From assembly GCF_000003815.2 (NCBI RefSeq), contig NC_049981.1:22858255-22922254 (forward strand): 64,000 bases of DNA. Direction: 5' to 3'. This document shows, in pieces, positions 26,208 through 39,284 of this stretch; positions within the stretch are counted from its first letter, which is position 1, and each line of letters opens with the position of its first letter. The DNA is from Branchiostoma floridae (lineage: Eukaryota; Chordata; Leptocardii; Amphioxiformes; Branchiostomatidae). The notes beneath the pieces were generated by a model that had not been told where the DNA came from, did not search any database, and was given only the letters and a program-made list of their open reading frames with translations. The translations under genes and the position numbers were made by a program.

Positions 26208-26276
26208 CCCACACTCACACAGGCGCCCACACATAACCACTGCACAAGCAAGATAGATTTTAAACCCTCTTTTAAT
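26208..26276 (-). terminator. Candidate Pitx poly(A) signal (ATTAAA) with GT-rich downstream element
   Basis: On the minus strand ATTAAA occurs at 26276-26271. About 35-60 nt later comes a GT-rich run (TATGTGTGGGCGCCTGTGTGAGTGTGGG is its general form, 26235-26208). The hexamer is the commonest variant of AATAAA, and the spacing fits cleavage near 26250. No cDNA evidence is available here. Confidence 0.45.
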
Positions 26277-27039
26277 GTACAGAGATTTTTTTCGTCCATT
26301 GAGCGAGGATGTCTCTCTGCGAAACAAATACGGAACATCTATACACAAGGAGTTTTACTTTCTGTAGGCACAATAGAAGATATACAAGCGACGATTGGAT
26401 GCACTCTGGAATCAATAAGCATTGAACAACAAGGGAAAAGAAAATAACAACAACATCTACTGAACGTACAGCTCCAACTACGCAGCGAAAGCGTGGATTG
26501 TTGTGCTTTAAATATCGACAGCTGACACCACATAAATAGAATGATCTCTTACAATACGTGTGATAAAATATATAAAATCTAAGAACAAGCTACATCTGTT
26601 ATGTGTTATACTCTATTTTCGATACAAAACATCGATAAAATGTTGAATACTGGAATCGACGAACTCTGAACAGCTGAATACTCTTTAGGAATTCCTTTTT
26701 TCCGTGCAGGAAAAAAAACAGAGAACATTTCCTTCAACTTTGAAGTGCGTGAAACAAGGAGTGTATCTACTGAACTATTACTTTGTTCTAACTTAAAATA
26801 ATTTGTCTTCATTTCATTTCTTTAGCAAACAAATCCCATACGCCAACGTTTAAATAAAGAGTCCATTCTCTTTGTTTTCTCTGATGATATTTACATGATT
26901 TCTCCACGAAAAATCGAGTCGATTCAGCGGTATAGTCTCAGAGTTTGTAGATAGAGGAGAATGTGTGCAGAGTCTTTTTTCTGTCTGCGGGGAAATGTCC
27001 TACGAACGGTTGATGAAGTAGGGGGGTCGGGAAGGACAG
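26250..27039 (-). other. Pitx: Pitx 3' UTR (predicted extent)
   Basis: This is AT-rich non-coding sequence running from the Pitx stop codon to the best downstream poly(A) site on the minus strand, about 790 nt. No ORF, splice signal or repeat interrupts it. The 3' boundary is inferred only from the ATTAAA plus GT-rich pair near 26.27-26.21 kb. A canonical AATAAA on the minus strand was not seen in this interval. Confidence 0.45.
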
Positions 27040-27585
27040 TCAGACGGGCCGGTCGACGGCGTACTGGCAGGCGGAGAGGGTTTGTTGGCGGACGGGGCTC
27101 GGGTAGGAGAAGCTGGACGCGACCGACGTGGAGTGTTGCTTGGCCTTCAGTCGCAGGGCCGCGATACTGGAATTGCACTGCTCACGGTAAGCGTAAGGCT
27201 GCCCGGGGGAGGCGTAGGGGCACGGCGCGACCGTCGGGTTCTGCAGGCTGCTCAGGGAATTCAAGCCGTTGCCGACGTTCATGCTCGGCACCATGGTGGT
27301 GGCGGTGCCGATGGTGGTCGGCGGGGTGAAGCACATGGCCTGAGACGACAGCGGGTTGACGTTGGGCACGCCGCTGGAGTTGAGTCCCCACGGGAAGGAC
27401 TTGGCGGTGAGCGGGCTCGGCACCTTCGCCGCCCAGTTGTTGTAGGCCGGCGAGTAGCCGGAGTACAGTCCGTCGTCGAACGGTTGCATCAACCCGTTGA
27501 AGTGAGGACCGAAGCCGTTCTTGAATTCTCCCAGCTGATTTCGCTCGCGCTTCCGCCACTTGGCCCGCCGGTTCTTGAACCAGAC
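27040..27585 (-). CDS. Pitx: Pitx last coding exon (end of homeodomain, OAR, stop)
   Basis: This exon encodes the last 181 residues of a Pitx paired-class homeodomain transcription factor, a nuclear DNA-binding regulator of left-right, oral and pituitary development in chordates. It opens after a strong acceptor (T-rich tract, then GCCGACAG) with [17 protein letters not shown], which is homeodomain residues 47-60 plus flank. The lysine after WF is position 50, giving bicoid-class specificity for TAATCC. Next come the Pitx-typical stretches [16 protein letters not shown] and YNNWAAK. An OAR motif ([14 protein letters not shown]) is at exon residues 139-152, about 27130-27171. The protein ends [11 protein letters not shown], as in vertebrate Pitx proteins, and TGA is at 27042-27040. 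The exon is GC-rich, unlike the introns, which creates long antisense frames that are only shadows. The intron before it falls between homeodomain residues 46 and 47 in phase 0, the usual paired-class position. Pitx identity is nearly certain; the species is inferred. Confidence 0.97.
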   Translation of the reverse strand, partial: VWFKNRRAKWRKRERNQLGEFKNGFGPHFNGLMQPFDDGLYSGYSPAYNNWAAKVPSPLTAKSFPWGLNSSGVPNVNPLSSQAMCFTPPTTIGTATTMVPSMNVGNGLNSLSSLQNPTVAPCPYASPGQPYAYREQCNSSIAALRLKAKQHSTSVASSFSYPSPVRQQTLSACQYAVDRPV

Positions 27586-30433
<2,848 letters not shown>

Positions 30434-30638
30434 CTCCGGAGCCGTGAGTGGAGTCCATGCTGCTATCTGTCCCGGCCATGCTGGTGTGAGCTCCCGCTAC
30501 CGCCGTGCTGTCCAATGCGCTGCCCGTACTTGTGCCACTGTTGTTGATCGGCGCCATCCCGGCCATAGTCAGTTGGCTTCTCCGTGGGCTTACGCTCACA
30601 AGCTGCTCTAAGCTCAGCGAGTCGTTCAAGGTGTCCAT
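30434..30638 (-). CDS. Pitx: Pitx proximal alternative first coding exon (PITX1-like N-terminus)
   Basis: An ATG at 30638 opens 68 codons plus one leftover G before a donor (GGAG|GTACAG). It splices in phase 1 to the homeobox exon 1.0 kb downstream and would give a protein of about 332 residues. The start MDTLNDSLSLEQL resembles the vertebrate PITX1 start (MD-hydrophobic..SLERL), which supports the frame. The remainder is low-complexity Ser/Thr/Gly/Ala/Met sequence. Two in-frame stops (TGATGA) abut the ATG on its 5' side, so this exon must initiate translation and cannot be read through from an upstream exon. An out-of-frame ATG overlaps the start (ATGAATGG). The upstream DNA is GC-rich with a CRE and a CCAAT box, consistent with its own promoter. 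I see the ORF, the donor and the phase; expression is inferred. Confidence 0.85.
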
Positions 30639-30639
30639 T

Positions 30640-31000
30640 CATCAATTATTATGGATTAAGTTTTTAGCTCGGTTAACGATGGGAACGGTGCACTGTGCTG
30701 CGATGTCAGGAATGCCAGGTCTTTCCCCGTACGGCGTCCGACACGAGCTGGCGGAGCGGCCGATCTGTCGACGAACGATAAATCAAGAACGACGAAGCGA
30801 CGGGAACGACATACTCGCACTGCACGATGTCCTCCTTAGATATGTTTGTAATCGGCTTATGGTCGCTTAGCCCGAGATCTATGCGCGGGATGTGCAACTC
30901 CCCTGTCTATTTGAGCATGTTGGTGATGACGTCACGACACCAACCTCCCCATCCCAGCTTGCACCGCGCGCGCCGCCATGAACCAATCACTGCGCGTCCC
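30640..31000 (-). promoter_or_regulatory. Candidate promoter of the proximal Pitx transcript
   Basis: Upstream of the proximal ATG the DNA turns CpG-rich. It carries a perfect CRE palindrome TGACGTCA at 30927-30934 and a CCAAT box at 30983-30987, about 290-350 bp before the start codon, followed by a GCGCGC-rich block. No TATA box is visible. The arrangement resembles a TATA-less CpG promoter for the proximal isoform. Confidence 0.5.
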
Positions 31001-31450
31001 CAAATCTCTTCCTAATTTGATTTCCCTCACTCCGACTGGAATGACCGGACAGATAGCGATGCAAAACTTACTATTTTGCCGCTCTAATTGCGCTGGGAAC
31101 ACAAGACAAACCCTCAACAAAATTGTCGGACAGCGAGAGAACATAAACAAGACTGTTTACATCGGGTTTGGCGAACACACCCGAGGTATGATCAAAATGT
31201 CGTCTGCAGATTTGCGGAGTTAGTCAGAAGTCGGCGCGCTCGGACCCCGAACGGTCTGGTAACGCCACCATGGCGTCGGTACTGCATCGACAGGCTGCGG
31301 CTTCCACCTCCACCCGTCAAACCACGCCGCCTATGGTGAACCTACCGCTATACAGCTTATACTACACAGCACCCCACACGCTAACTTTTATTCTTAGTTT
31401 TTTCCTTCTCCGAGTCGTGCTGATTTTTTTTAGCTCGAGTCAAGTACCGA

Positions 31451-31488
31451 CACCTGTCAGTTTTTCTCTGTACTTAACTTGACAGGTG
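31451..31488. promoter_or_regulatory. Inverted pair of CACCTGTCA motifs
   Basis: CACCTGTCA (31451-31459) and its exact reverse complement TGACAGGTG (31480-31488) form a 9-bp inverted repeat with a 20-bp spacer. Each half joins a Snail/ZEB E-box (CACCTG) to a TGIF/Meis core (CTGTCA). It adjoins FoxH1 cluster D. Confidence 0.4.
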
Positions 31489-31543
31489 CAACAAACAGGT
31501 AAACACTTGTGCTCGGGAAAAACTCCTCCCCTGTCCCACACGG

Positions 31544-32294
31544 AATACACAACAGCTCCCCGGGACTTAACCCCAGTCTGAATAGACAACACACCTTGAA
31601 GTATGGGGGATAAACACTTTTAAAGAACACTGATTAACATTATATTAAAACGAAACGAGCGAGGAGGGGCACACAATAAGTCCCCCATGGAGAATATTAT
31701 CTCTGGGCTTTATCTTTTCTTCCCATCAATACACAAACTGACCTGTCTGATGTGGGAAGAAGTTTCGCGCCGAAATAATTTCCATGTCTACAGTTTCTTA
31801 TCTCTGGGTTTTATGACAGAAAATTAACGGGTTTTCTCCCGTTTTCAAGTGGTGTTTGAGAGAATCTAGTCCGGATATTTCGGGCATGTTGTTAGAACAG
31901 TAATAACACCTGCGCGGATGGCCAGTGGGCTTACTTAACTCAACAATACTGACCTAACCCTACTTAACAAACCAAGATTTCCTTATCTGCCACGTTTCCA
32001 CCGGACGGTATCCATAAGAGATGCCTGGCCCGAGGGCCCGACGTGTCAATCATTTTAGTCATAACAAAGACTGGGGCCGAGATGGAAAATCCCAACACCA
32101 GACGGACTTCATAACTTCGAAATAACTGTCTATTATCTCTAACGAGATGTTTCCTATTACACCACACACGCAGACATGAACAAATTAGCGTGGAAACGCG
32201 GAGAGAAGTGGCGGAGAGGATGTACGCTTTTGACTTTGGAGAACCCGTACCGGCTACGGTCAATACACATGGTAATACACATCTCCAATACACA
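31544..32294 (-). promoter_or_regulatory. FoxH1-site cluster D: candidate Nodal-responsive left-side enhancer
   Basis: Five exact AATACACA octamers (TGTGTATT on the gene strand) lie at 31544, 31728, 32262, 32274 and 32287. The last three are spaced only 12-13 bp apart, and all have the same orientation. TGT(G/T)(G/T)ATT is the FoxH1 consensus. Smad-type CAGAC/GTCTG boxes are at 31745, 32099, 32171 and 32359, and an Nkx2-type TCAAGTGG is at 31845-31852. Known vertebrate Pitx2 left-side enhancers (ASE) combine FoxH1 and Nkx2 sites. The cluster sits about 1-1.7 kb upstream of the proximal start codon, inside the intron of the longer transcripts. Function is inferred. Confidence 0.6.
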
Positions 32295-35200
32295 CCCCGG
32301 GCGCATACCGACTGTAGCGGGCGGGGCCACAAACAACTTAAACAAAGGCTAAAGCAAACAGACCAGAGAGAAAAAGCTTCACACCCACTCAATAATACCC
32401 ATAAAACCACTGTATTTGCCCAAGAATGAAATCGGCTAAATAACCTCAAATACTAGTAATTGGCGACCGATTTGATTGTGTTATGGTGATTTCCTCATAG
32501 AATGAATTAAATGTTTTCAACACTATCCCACCTCCCTACTTTCTGCTAGTTTAATTGTTGTTTTAATGGATTCTTAAAACTTTATGTCGCACAAAAATGG
32601 CCAGCTACTAGTAGTTTATAAATGAAAGTTACCATGAACTGTGCAACAGACAAGTTTCGTGGTGTAGGTACAAATTAGTTTGATATGAGAAAAATGTGGA
32701 AAAAAAAGAGCAAGACAAGTTTGACTATCTGATCAGCTTGAGCCGGTAACTATAACAAGCCCTCATAAATGTGTATGGTTATTTTCTAGTGTCCCCAATG
32801 GCGGAGTCATCGCTGTAATTAGCCTGGGTTGGGATTGATTGGGAGGGGCTAGGGTTTGTTCCGTATCTAACCAAATATCTCATAACATAAGCGCGGCGGA
32901 CAATTGAATTACGGCCTCCAATTTTCCCAACAGAAAATCACGTTAGGGTTGAAAGATTAGATTTGCGCTCGTGAAAAGGTCTCCTTCAGTGTCCCATCCA
33001 TTGCCCTATTCTCTGCCAGACGAAATCGCATTTCCCCTATACCTTGTGGTGGAAACCCAGGCGGGGGTTTAGGAAACACACACACACGCCAGGCGCTCGG
33101 AAACATGAAACGAATCCTCCGCGCCACCTCTTCCCCTCTCCGACTTTACAGGTACACCAATTACTAGCTTAAGACCTCCTTCAATTAAGCTGATATGTCT
33201 CGTTAGTTGACTTCCGGAGAAGGGAGGGGGCTTGAACCCTGGGTCCTGTCAAAATTAAGAAGCTTGGTGCTATTTAGGGCGCTGGTGAAGATATCTGTCC
33301 GTAGCGACAGCTGGCTGAGGCTTGTTCGATTACATCTTCTCCTCTTCCCAATATGTTCCACATGGTCCCCTCCCCACCACTAGCCTCTCTCCCGATCAGA
33401 GCACATTGGGATCAACCCATAATCCTTGTGAGAAGCTATCCAGTTACATTTCCTCATCAATAATAAGCAAGGCAGAGAAAAATGACTAAGTTGGTGGTCC
33501 CTCCGACAGAAACACTGCCCCGACCAGAATGCAATTGGGAGACAAAGTAAAAAGAAAGCCGCCAGATTGACGTTTTATTTTTCTTTCTAAACTAGGAAGG
33601 GAGGAACTTAAGGGGTCAGGCCGAGGGGTTGAAAACGACCCTTGGATGTTTAGAAGGGAATAAACACGGCACTTGGGTTAATACAGAGGAGGCATCTTTA
33701 TTTGTATACATAGCTGCGAGACCAGGATTAGAGTGTTATTCCTACACAGCCTGAATCAAGCTATGGAAATTCAAACGGGAGGTTTAAGAAAAGTCAACAG
33801 TTGGGAACTTCGGTAATGCACACCGCGGGGATGGTGCTCCCATGAAATCTCACTAGACGAAAACAAGACGAGTAAGCCAATTTCCGGGCAAATGCTTTAA
33901 GATGAAATCGACGTGTGAAATTGACAGGTATGTTCGTTTGTAGAAACCTGCGGTGACATCAGGGCGACAAGAATCGGGACTAGTACTAGTGGGACGGGCT
34001 TTGCTGACAGAGAAGGCTCTCTAATTCGAAGAAGCTGTACAAATCTGTCGGTAAATAGCCTTCTACACAAGCGAAAACTTTCCATTAATCCACGTGAAAT
34101 CCAGACGATTTTATCCAATTTGAGTTTAATAAGTTTTGTCTGGGTCGGACCCGAGTTTCGCGGTTTAGACAGACCCTCCGAATTACCCCGTGTCAAGTAC
34201 GGGACCACGCCAAGTCTGCTCCACCCTCATTACATTCTCCATCACCGCAAACGAAATCTATCAAGTCCTTCATCCTAAACGAAACGGATTGGCTATTTTC
34301 GTTTTCTGAGTGTGATAGCGAACGGGCAAAATCATCGGGCTTTGCAGCAAAGTCGCCAGTAAGTCCGACTAAGGCAGAGATATTATTTATTTTATTTAGT
34401 ATATCCCCGCGTATATTCGAGGGAGATAGAGAGACAAGCCTCTTGCGGTCTTTGCCAATCTAGATGAATAAGGGCACTAAACCGGGCACAAGATTGTTTT
34501 TATCTTTGATAGAAAGGTGGAACAGTTTACTTCTGCGTTTGTTGGAAAGCCGGGCTCATTTGTGGAGTAACTGTCTGGGGTTTGTGTTGAAGAGCCTCTG
34601 AACAAGGTATTGCATTGTGGAAATGTACAAACAGTGATTGTAAGAAAAACCCCTAACGAGCGGCGGTGAGCCCCGTGAATTACCGAGGCCGGGTTAAAGT
34701 CTTACCGTGCAGTATGCTCGTGCTGAGAGCCCGGACTGCCGGCCTGTTTGGCCAGGGATTTAGGCGCGCGAAGCCGGGGATATCCAACTGTCGGGCCGGT
34801 GCAGCGCCCAGGGATTCCCGGGGATGTTTGCCTGCATTACAAACCCATCAGGGTGCCCATTAACTGCTATTTTTCTTGCAAATGGTAACGCTAATGAGAA
34901 ATAAAGGTGCTCTAATCCGTTTAAAACTACCTGATAGTTGCCGTGTTTGTGAAAACGAACTTAACGCCCCCTTGCTATTTATCTTGACCGGAAAATGCAT
35001 GAGAGAAGATTCTTTATTTCTCTTTTTATCTGTTCACGTCTTTCCTCTTTTCGCTGTTCCTTTCTTCACTGTGTCAGAGAAAGCCCGACCAAAAAGCGGA
35101 CTGATACTGCAGCAGATGGAGAGAGAGCGCGATGGCAGGCCACGGTAAGCTCCCTTCATAAATATTTCTCTCAACTTGACAGTGGGGGGTAGAAAACGAA

Positions 35201-38200
35201 GTGCCTAGTTAGCGCCAGGGCGGATGATCAGGCAGTGTGTCTCCATCAATTTTGGACGAACAGTCGATTTGTGCGCGCCCGAAATTTCCCAATACCCGCA
35301 TCTTCAAATCAGCCCATCACTCGGCACCGGGCTAGTCTGATGGCGTGAACAGGGATGCGGTCCCCTCCTCCTCCTCCCTCATGCGTGGATGTTCCCGACA
35401 GACGAGCAGTGTCCTGAAGTGTGCCTCTCTTTGCGGAGGGATTTAGCCGAGCACTCTCTCAGTAAGCTTGCTTGGAATGCTCGCCGTTTTGAGGGACCGC
35501 CTTTTTACCGCCCTGCGCATGAGGGCAGCCCGATAGTCGTGGATTACACACCCGAGCGGCGAGGACTCGGTAAACAGTTCCACAGGAAGTACACTTCCAC
35601 GGTTTACATCTTCATTCCCACCCACAAACCCCGAAAAAATCATGAGTAAACGCTTTGTTTCATCATTGGGGTCGCCTCGCTTGTTTACACTTTTAAGGAT
35701 GATCTCTAAGGGTGGGCTCAAGCGTGGGGCGGCGGAAAGATTCGTGCCGAACGCCGCCCCACTTCTACAAGATTACACACTCCCAGGCCATCGAGGATTT
35801 CACCAAGGCGTGGGCAAAGGTATCGTCTGAAGACTTACAAGTCACGAAAGACAAAGCCGCAGAAAGTGTGCCGCATTGTGCCCGGCACAGACAGGTGAAT
35901 GCACGCCCCACGTGATTCCAACTAACTGTGAAAACTTCAAGCGAACAGCGGCGACGATTCCCGCATGGGCTAGCTTACACCTCCCGGCCCCCATACCGTC
36001 TTACAAAGTATCTTAAAGAAAAACCGCGGAAGTGCTAAGACTCTGGCGTGTGCTGGCTTCCTTTTCAGAACCGACACAGTCACAGAAAAGGGCTTCAAAC
36101 TCACGGAAAGTTGTTCTTGTTGATGTTTTTGTTTTTATACCGCGGTAGATTGATATGGTAGACATTACACCCTAAAACACCAACGCTACTTGGCAACACA
36201 TTTTCAAAGTAACTTTAAACATATACAGGGAAAAAAGATATCATCGTAACTGTCAGAATAAAGACTAAACAGTTAGGTAACGTCTGTATACTGACAGCGG
36301 AGACGGTGTTTTTAATGAGGAGATTTTTCGGTGCGATACAGAGGGATCGCACAACGGAAGCTTTTCTACATTTCTTTCAACACCGTATTTTTATCCCTCA
36401 ATATCATATACGGTCTATACCAGTTTAATTGTTCTAAAACGGATACTTTCGTGCTAACTTGAGGTGTTTGAAGAGGGCAATGCGAAATCTGCCATTTTTT
36501 TTTCAATTACCCGCTGTGAGCAGTTAAAGTGCCCAGCAGTATCACAGAACAGTATCATGGTCTGTGACTGTCATCAAGTGACATGACGTAAATATCAGAC
36601 GACATGAACCTAATGTGAATGTATCGTAATCTTCAATCGGCGATGATGTGATCCACAATGCTGCAAACGATCCCTGAACACTTAACATGAGAGGACGGTC
36701 CCATTAAATTTTACCATATAAGCCCTTTCTTACGTAGCAAGGACTCTGATTGCCCCCCAATTACGTTGGTAAAAGAAATACATATCCAAAGCATTTCGCT
36801 TTTAAAACGGTCACCTTTTAAAAAAACTACGACAGTACGTGTACTACAATCCTCCAAAAATCTGGCATATACAATGATATAGCAAGCGCCCATGTTTGTT
36901 TTTTGCGTGCAAGTGCAGTCTGTACACAATGCGTGCGCACTAAGGTTAACGTGTTCTGTCATGAATGCGGCCGCAAGGGAACGCACTGAAGAATATGACA
37001 GCCATTTTTCCTGGCAGAAATGTGCCTCCGTTTTTCGTCCGCACAAGTCCACGATCAAACATAGCGTAGGTGGCGTGCCGTCACCGTGCCGGGGCAAACC
37101 GGGAGAAATACTGGGCGTCCCAGGCTAGCTGTACGGCTCCTAGGTTATCGTCTACCTTTTGGAGGTCCTCAGCATGTGCGATGAGCTTTAGACAATGCTA
37201 GGACGAATCTTATACCTCTTAGCTTGACATTGAACCAGAGAATGGCTACAACAGGGCACGGACACAAACTCTTCAGACAAAGAACACTGTTATAAGCGTT
37301 CTAGTTCCGCGAGTATTACTGTAGTTTCAGCAAGGGCAGGACCTCGAATGCCACGGACTGCCCTTAGGGGACCCCCGAAGCCACTTGCTAGGTCGTCCCG
37401 GTACAAGTCTACACAAGGTCCCGCCTTCAGCCCGTAATGCTACCCGCAATCTCACAAAATACGAGAACAGAGGGCGTCTTTGAAAGATTCCTACAAAGTC
37501 GTGGCTAAAGGGTGTGTGCTCGCATGTGTGTGACTTCTAGCTCTGTATCTATAAGCATTTATTAAGTCCTCTTCCCTCGACCGTGTAATGACCAAGCACT
37601 GATAAATTATTATTGTAGCCCTCATAAAAAGAGAAAGAACGTAGCCGTAAAAAGGCCTTGTCATAAAAGTGTTAGTGAGCAGTCCGGTTTATGGGGCGAA
37701 CGGAAAACTGTCGGGGATATTACCGGGGTATGAATATTAGAGCAGAACTGTGTTGGAGCTAAAATAAAATCACAGCCTGCCCGCCACGGTTGTGTATTGA
37801 ATATTATCTCTCTACGAGATCTACCAACATTTCAATAGCATAGCTGGACCTCCCATATCGATATATACACTCATCATAGGTGGGTGGAAACAAACCAATA
37901 GCCCAAACAAAGGGACATATTTCTGTACCTGGATGACTCAGCTCATGTCGTGATGGATTGTGAAAGGACGGATTTATTTAGAGATATTTGCGTTTTCTTT
38001 TACAACAAACAGCTGCACGAAGGAAACACCTGCATAAACCACAAATACTGGCAACACCTGCCGACTTCAGAAATATGCACATACTTCATTCTAATTGGAT
38101 CGAAGAACTGAGACTATTGCGAGGGAAACGTTTGGTATGGCGACTGTTTCCAATCGCGATGAATGAAACATCAGTTGGAAACATTTGTGTTGGTGCCTAT

Positions 38201-38276
38201 CTGTGAGTACATAGGAAATGGAGTTCTCTTCGAAATTTGTAGAGAAGAAAATACAATTATCCTATCCAGCGTTAGA

Positions 38277-38367
38277 GTGTGAGTGAGTGAGAGGGAGAGA
38301 GAGAGAGAGAGAGAGAGGGAGTGAGTGAGTGAGTGAATGTGTGTGTGTGAGAGAGAGAGAGAGAGAA
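38277..38367 (+). repeat. (GTGA)n/(GA)n microsatellite
   Basis: Alternating GTGA and GA blocks over about 90 bp. It produces a Ser-Leu repeat frame on the minus strand that is not a gene. Confidence 0.9.
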
Positions 38368-38633
38368 TAGCATAAAACAATGAGAATTTTTTATGATAGA
38401 TGCTAGAAAACCTGTATTTGTATCGTTAGTATATAAGTGCAAAATGCCGACATATCAGCTAAGTTACATTCAGGGGACCATACGCCACTTAAGGCCTGTC
38501 AACAAACACACTAAGTATGTATTTGGTACACGTCGTTGACATATTCTATGATTAACACCTTCTTCAAATACTTTAATACTTGTTGTTCCTTCTGCGATTA
38601 TTGTCTCCTAAAAATATAGGACGAAGATCTAAG

Positions 38634-38753
38634 AAAATACAAAATCACGTCTCAGAATCTTATACCGTGGACGAAAAAGTGATATTTTCCGAATCGTTCA
38701 TATTCAATTTTTTTTCTGTAATAACAATCGGTAGTCTGGAGTTTCTGAAACAA
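38634..38753 (+). repeat. Diverged local duplication, copy a
   Basis: This shares ordered blocks with 39184-39284: AAAATCACGTYTCAGAAT, GTTCATATT, a T-rich tract and TAGTYTGGAGTTTCT. Copies are direct and about 545 bp apart. Confidence 0.65.
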
Positions 38754-39183
38754 AATCTTCAAAGACTCCTTGTTTCTTCTGATCTTCGGTAGGTATTATA
38801 TTTCTGGGCCACGTCTTTGCGAAGTGTATTAAACTCACTGCCTGTTGTCTGAGCCCAAAAGAACCGAGATGGACTAGTTTCTAGAAGAAAACAAAGCAAC
38901 ATTTGGATCGATCTAGACTGGATCGAATCGTGTCTTCTTGGTGGGACATTTGGACATAGAAATCGTGAAATGATGTGGCGGTTTCCGCGGCCAGGTATCG
39001 TGTAATTAATAAAAAGAAATTGCACAAGCTGTTTCCAGTTGTTTTTGCATTAATAAAAGCGTGAAAGAGGGTGGATTTAGAGTGAATTTACCGCAGTAGT
39101 CACACCTGCTATGAAGCCAACCGGCTGGCGCTTAGCCGAGTCAGCAAACTGCCGTGCCACCAAATACAAAAATCAAAATGATG

Positions 39184-39284
39184 TAAAATCACGTTTCAGA
39201 ATACTCACAGCCTGATATGTTGTCCGGATGGTTCATATTAAGTTTTTGTTTTGTAGTGATAGATAGTTTGGAGTTTCTAAAAAT
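39184..39284 (+). repeat. Diverged local duplication, copy b
   Basis: Partner of 38634-38753, with the same ordered blocks and small indels between them. It may be a tandem duplication or two members of an unrecognised interspersed family. Confidence 0.65.

Noticed and set aside
31964-32449. 161-codon minus-strand frame with a Cys/Leu-rich start
   Set aside because: It overlaps the FoxH1-site cluster, has no recognisable domain, and its hydrophobic look comes from local composition.
38171-38380. Ser-Leu/Thr-His repeat peptide on the minus strand
   Set aside because: It is translation of a GA/GTGA microsatellite.
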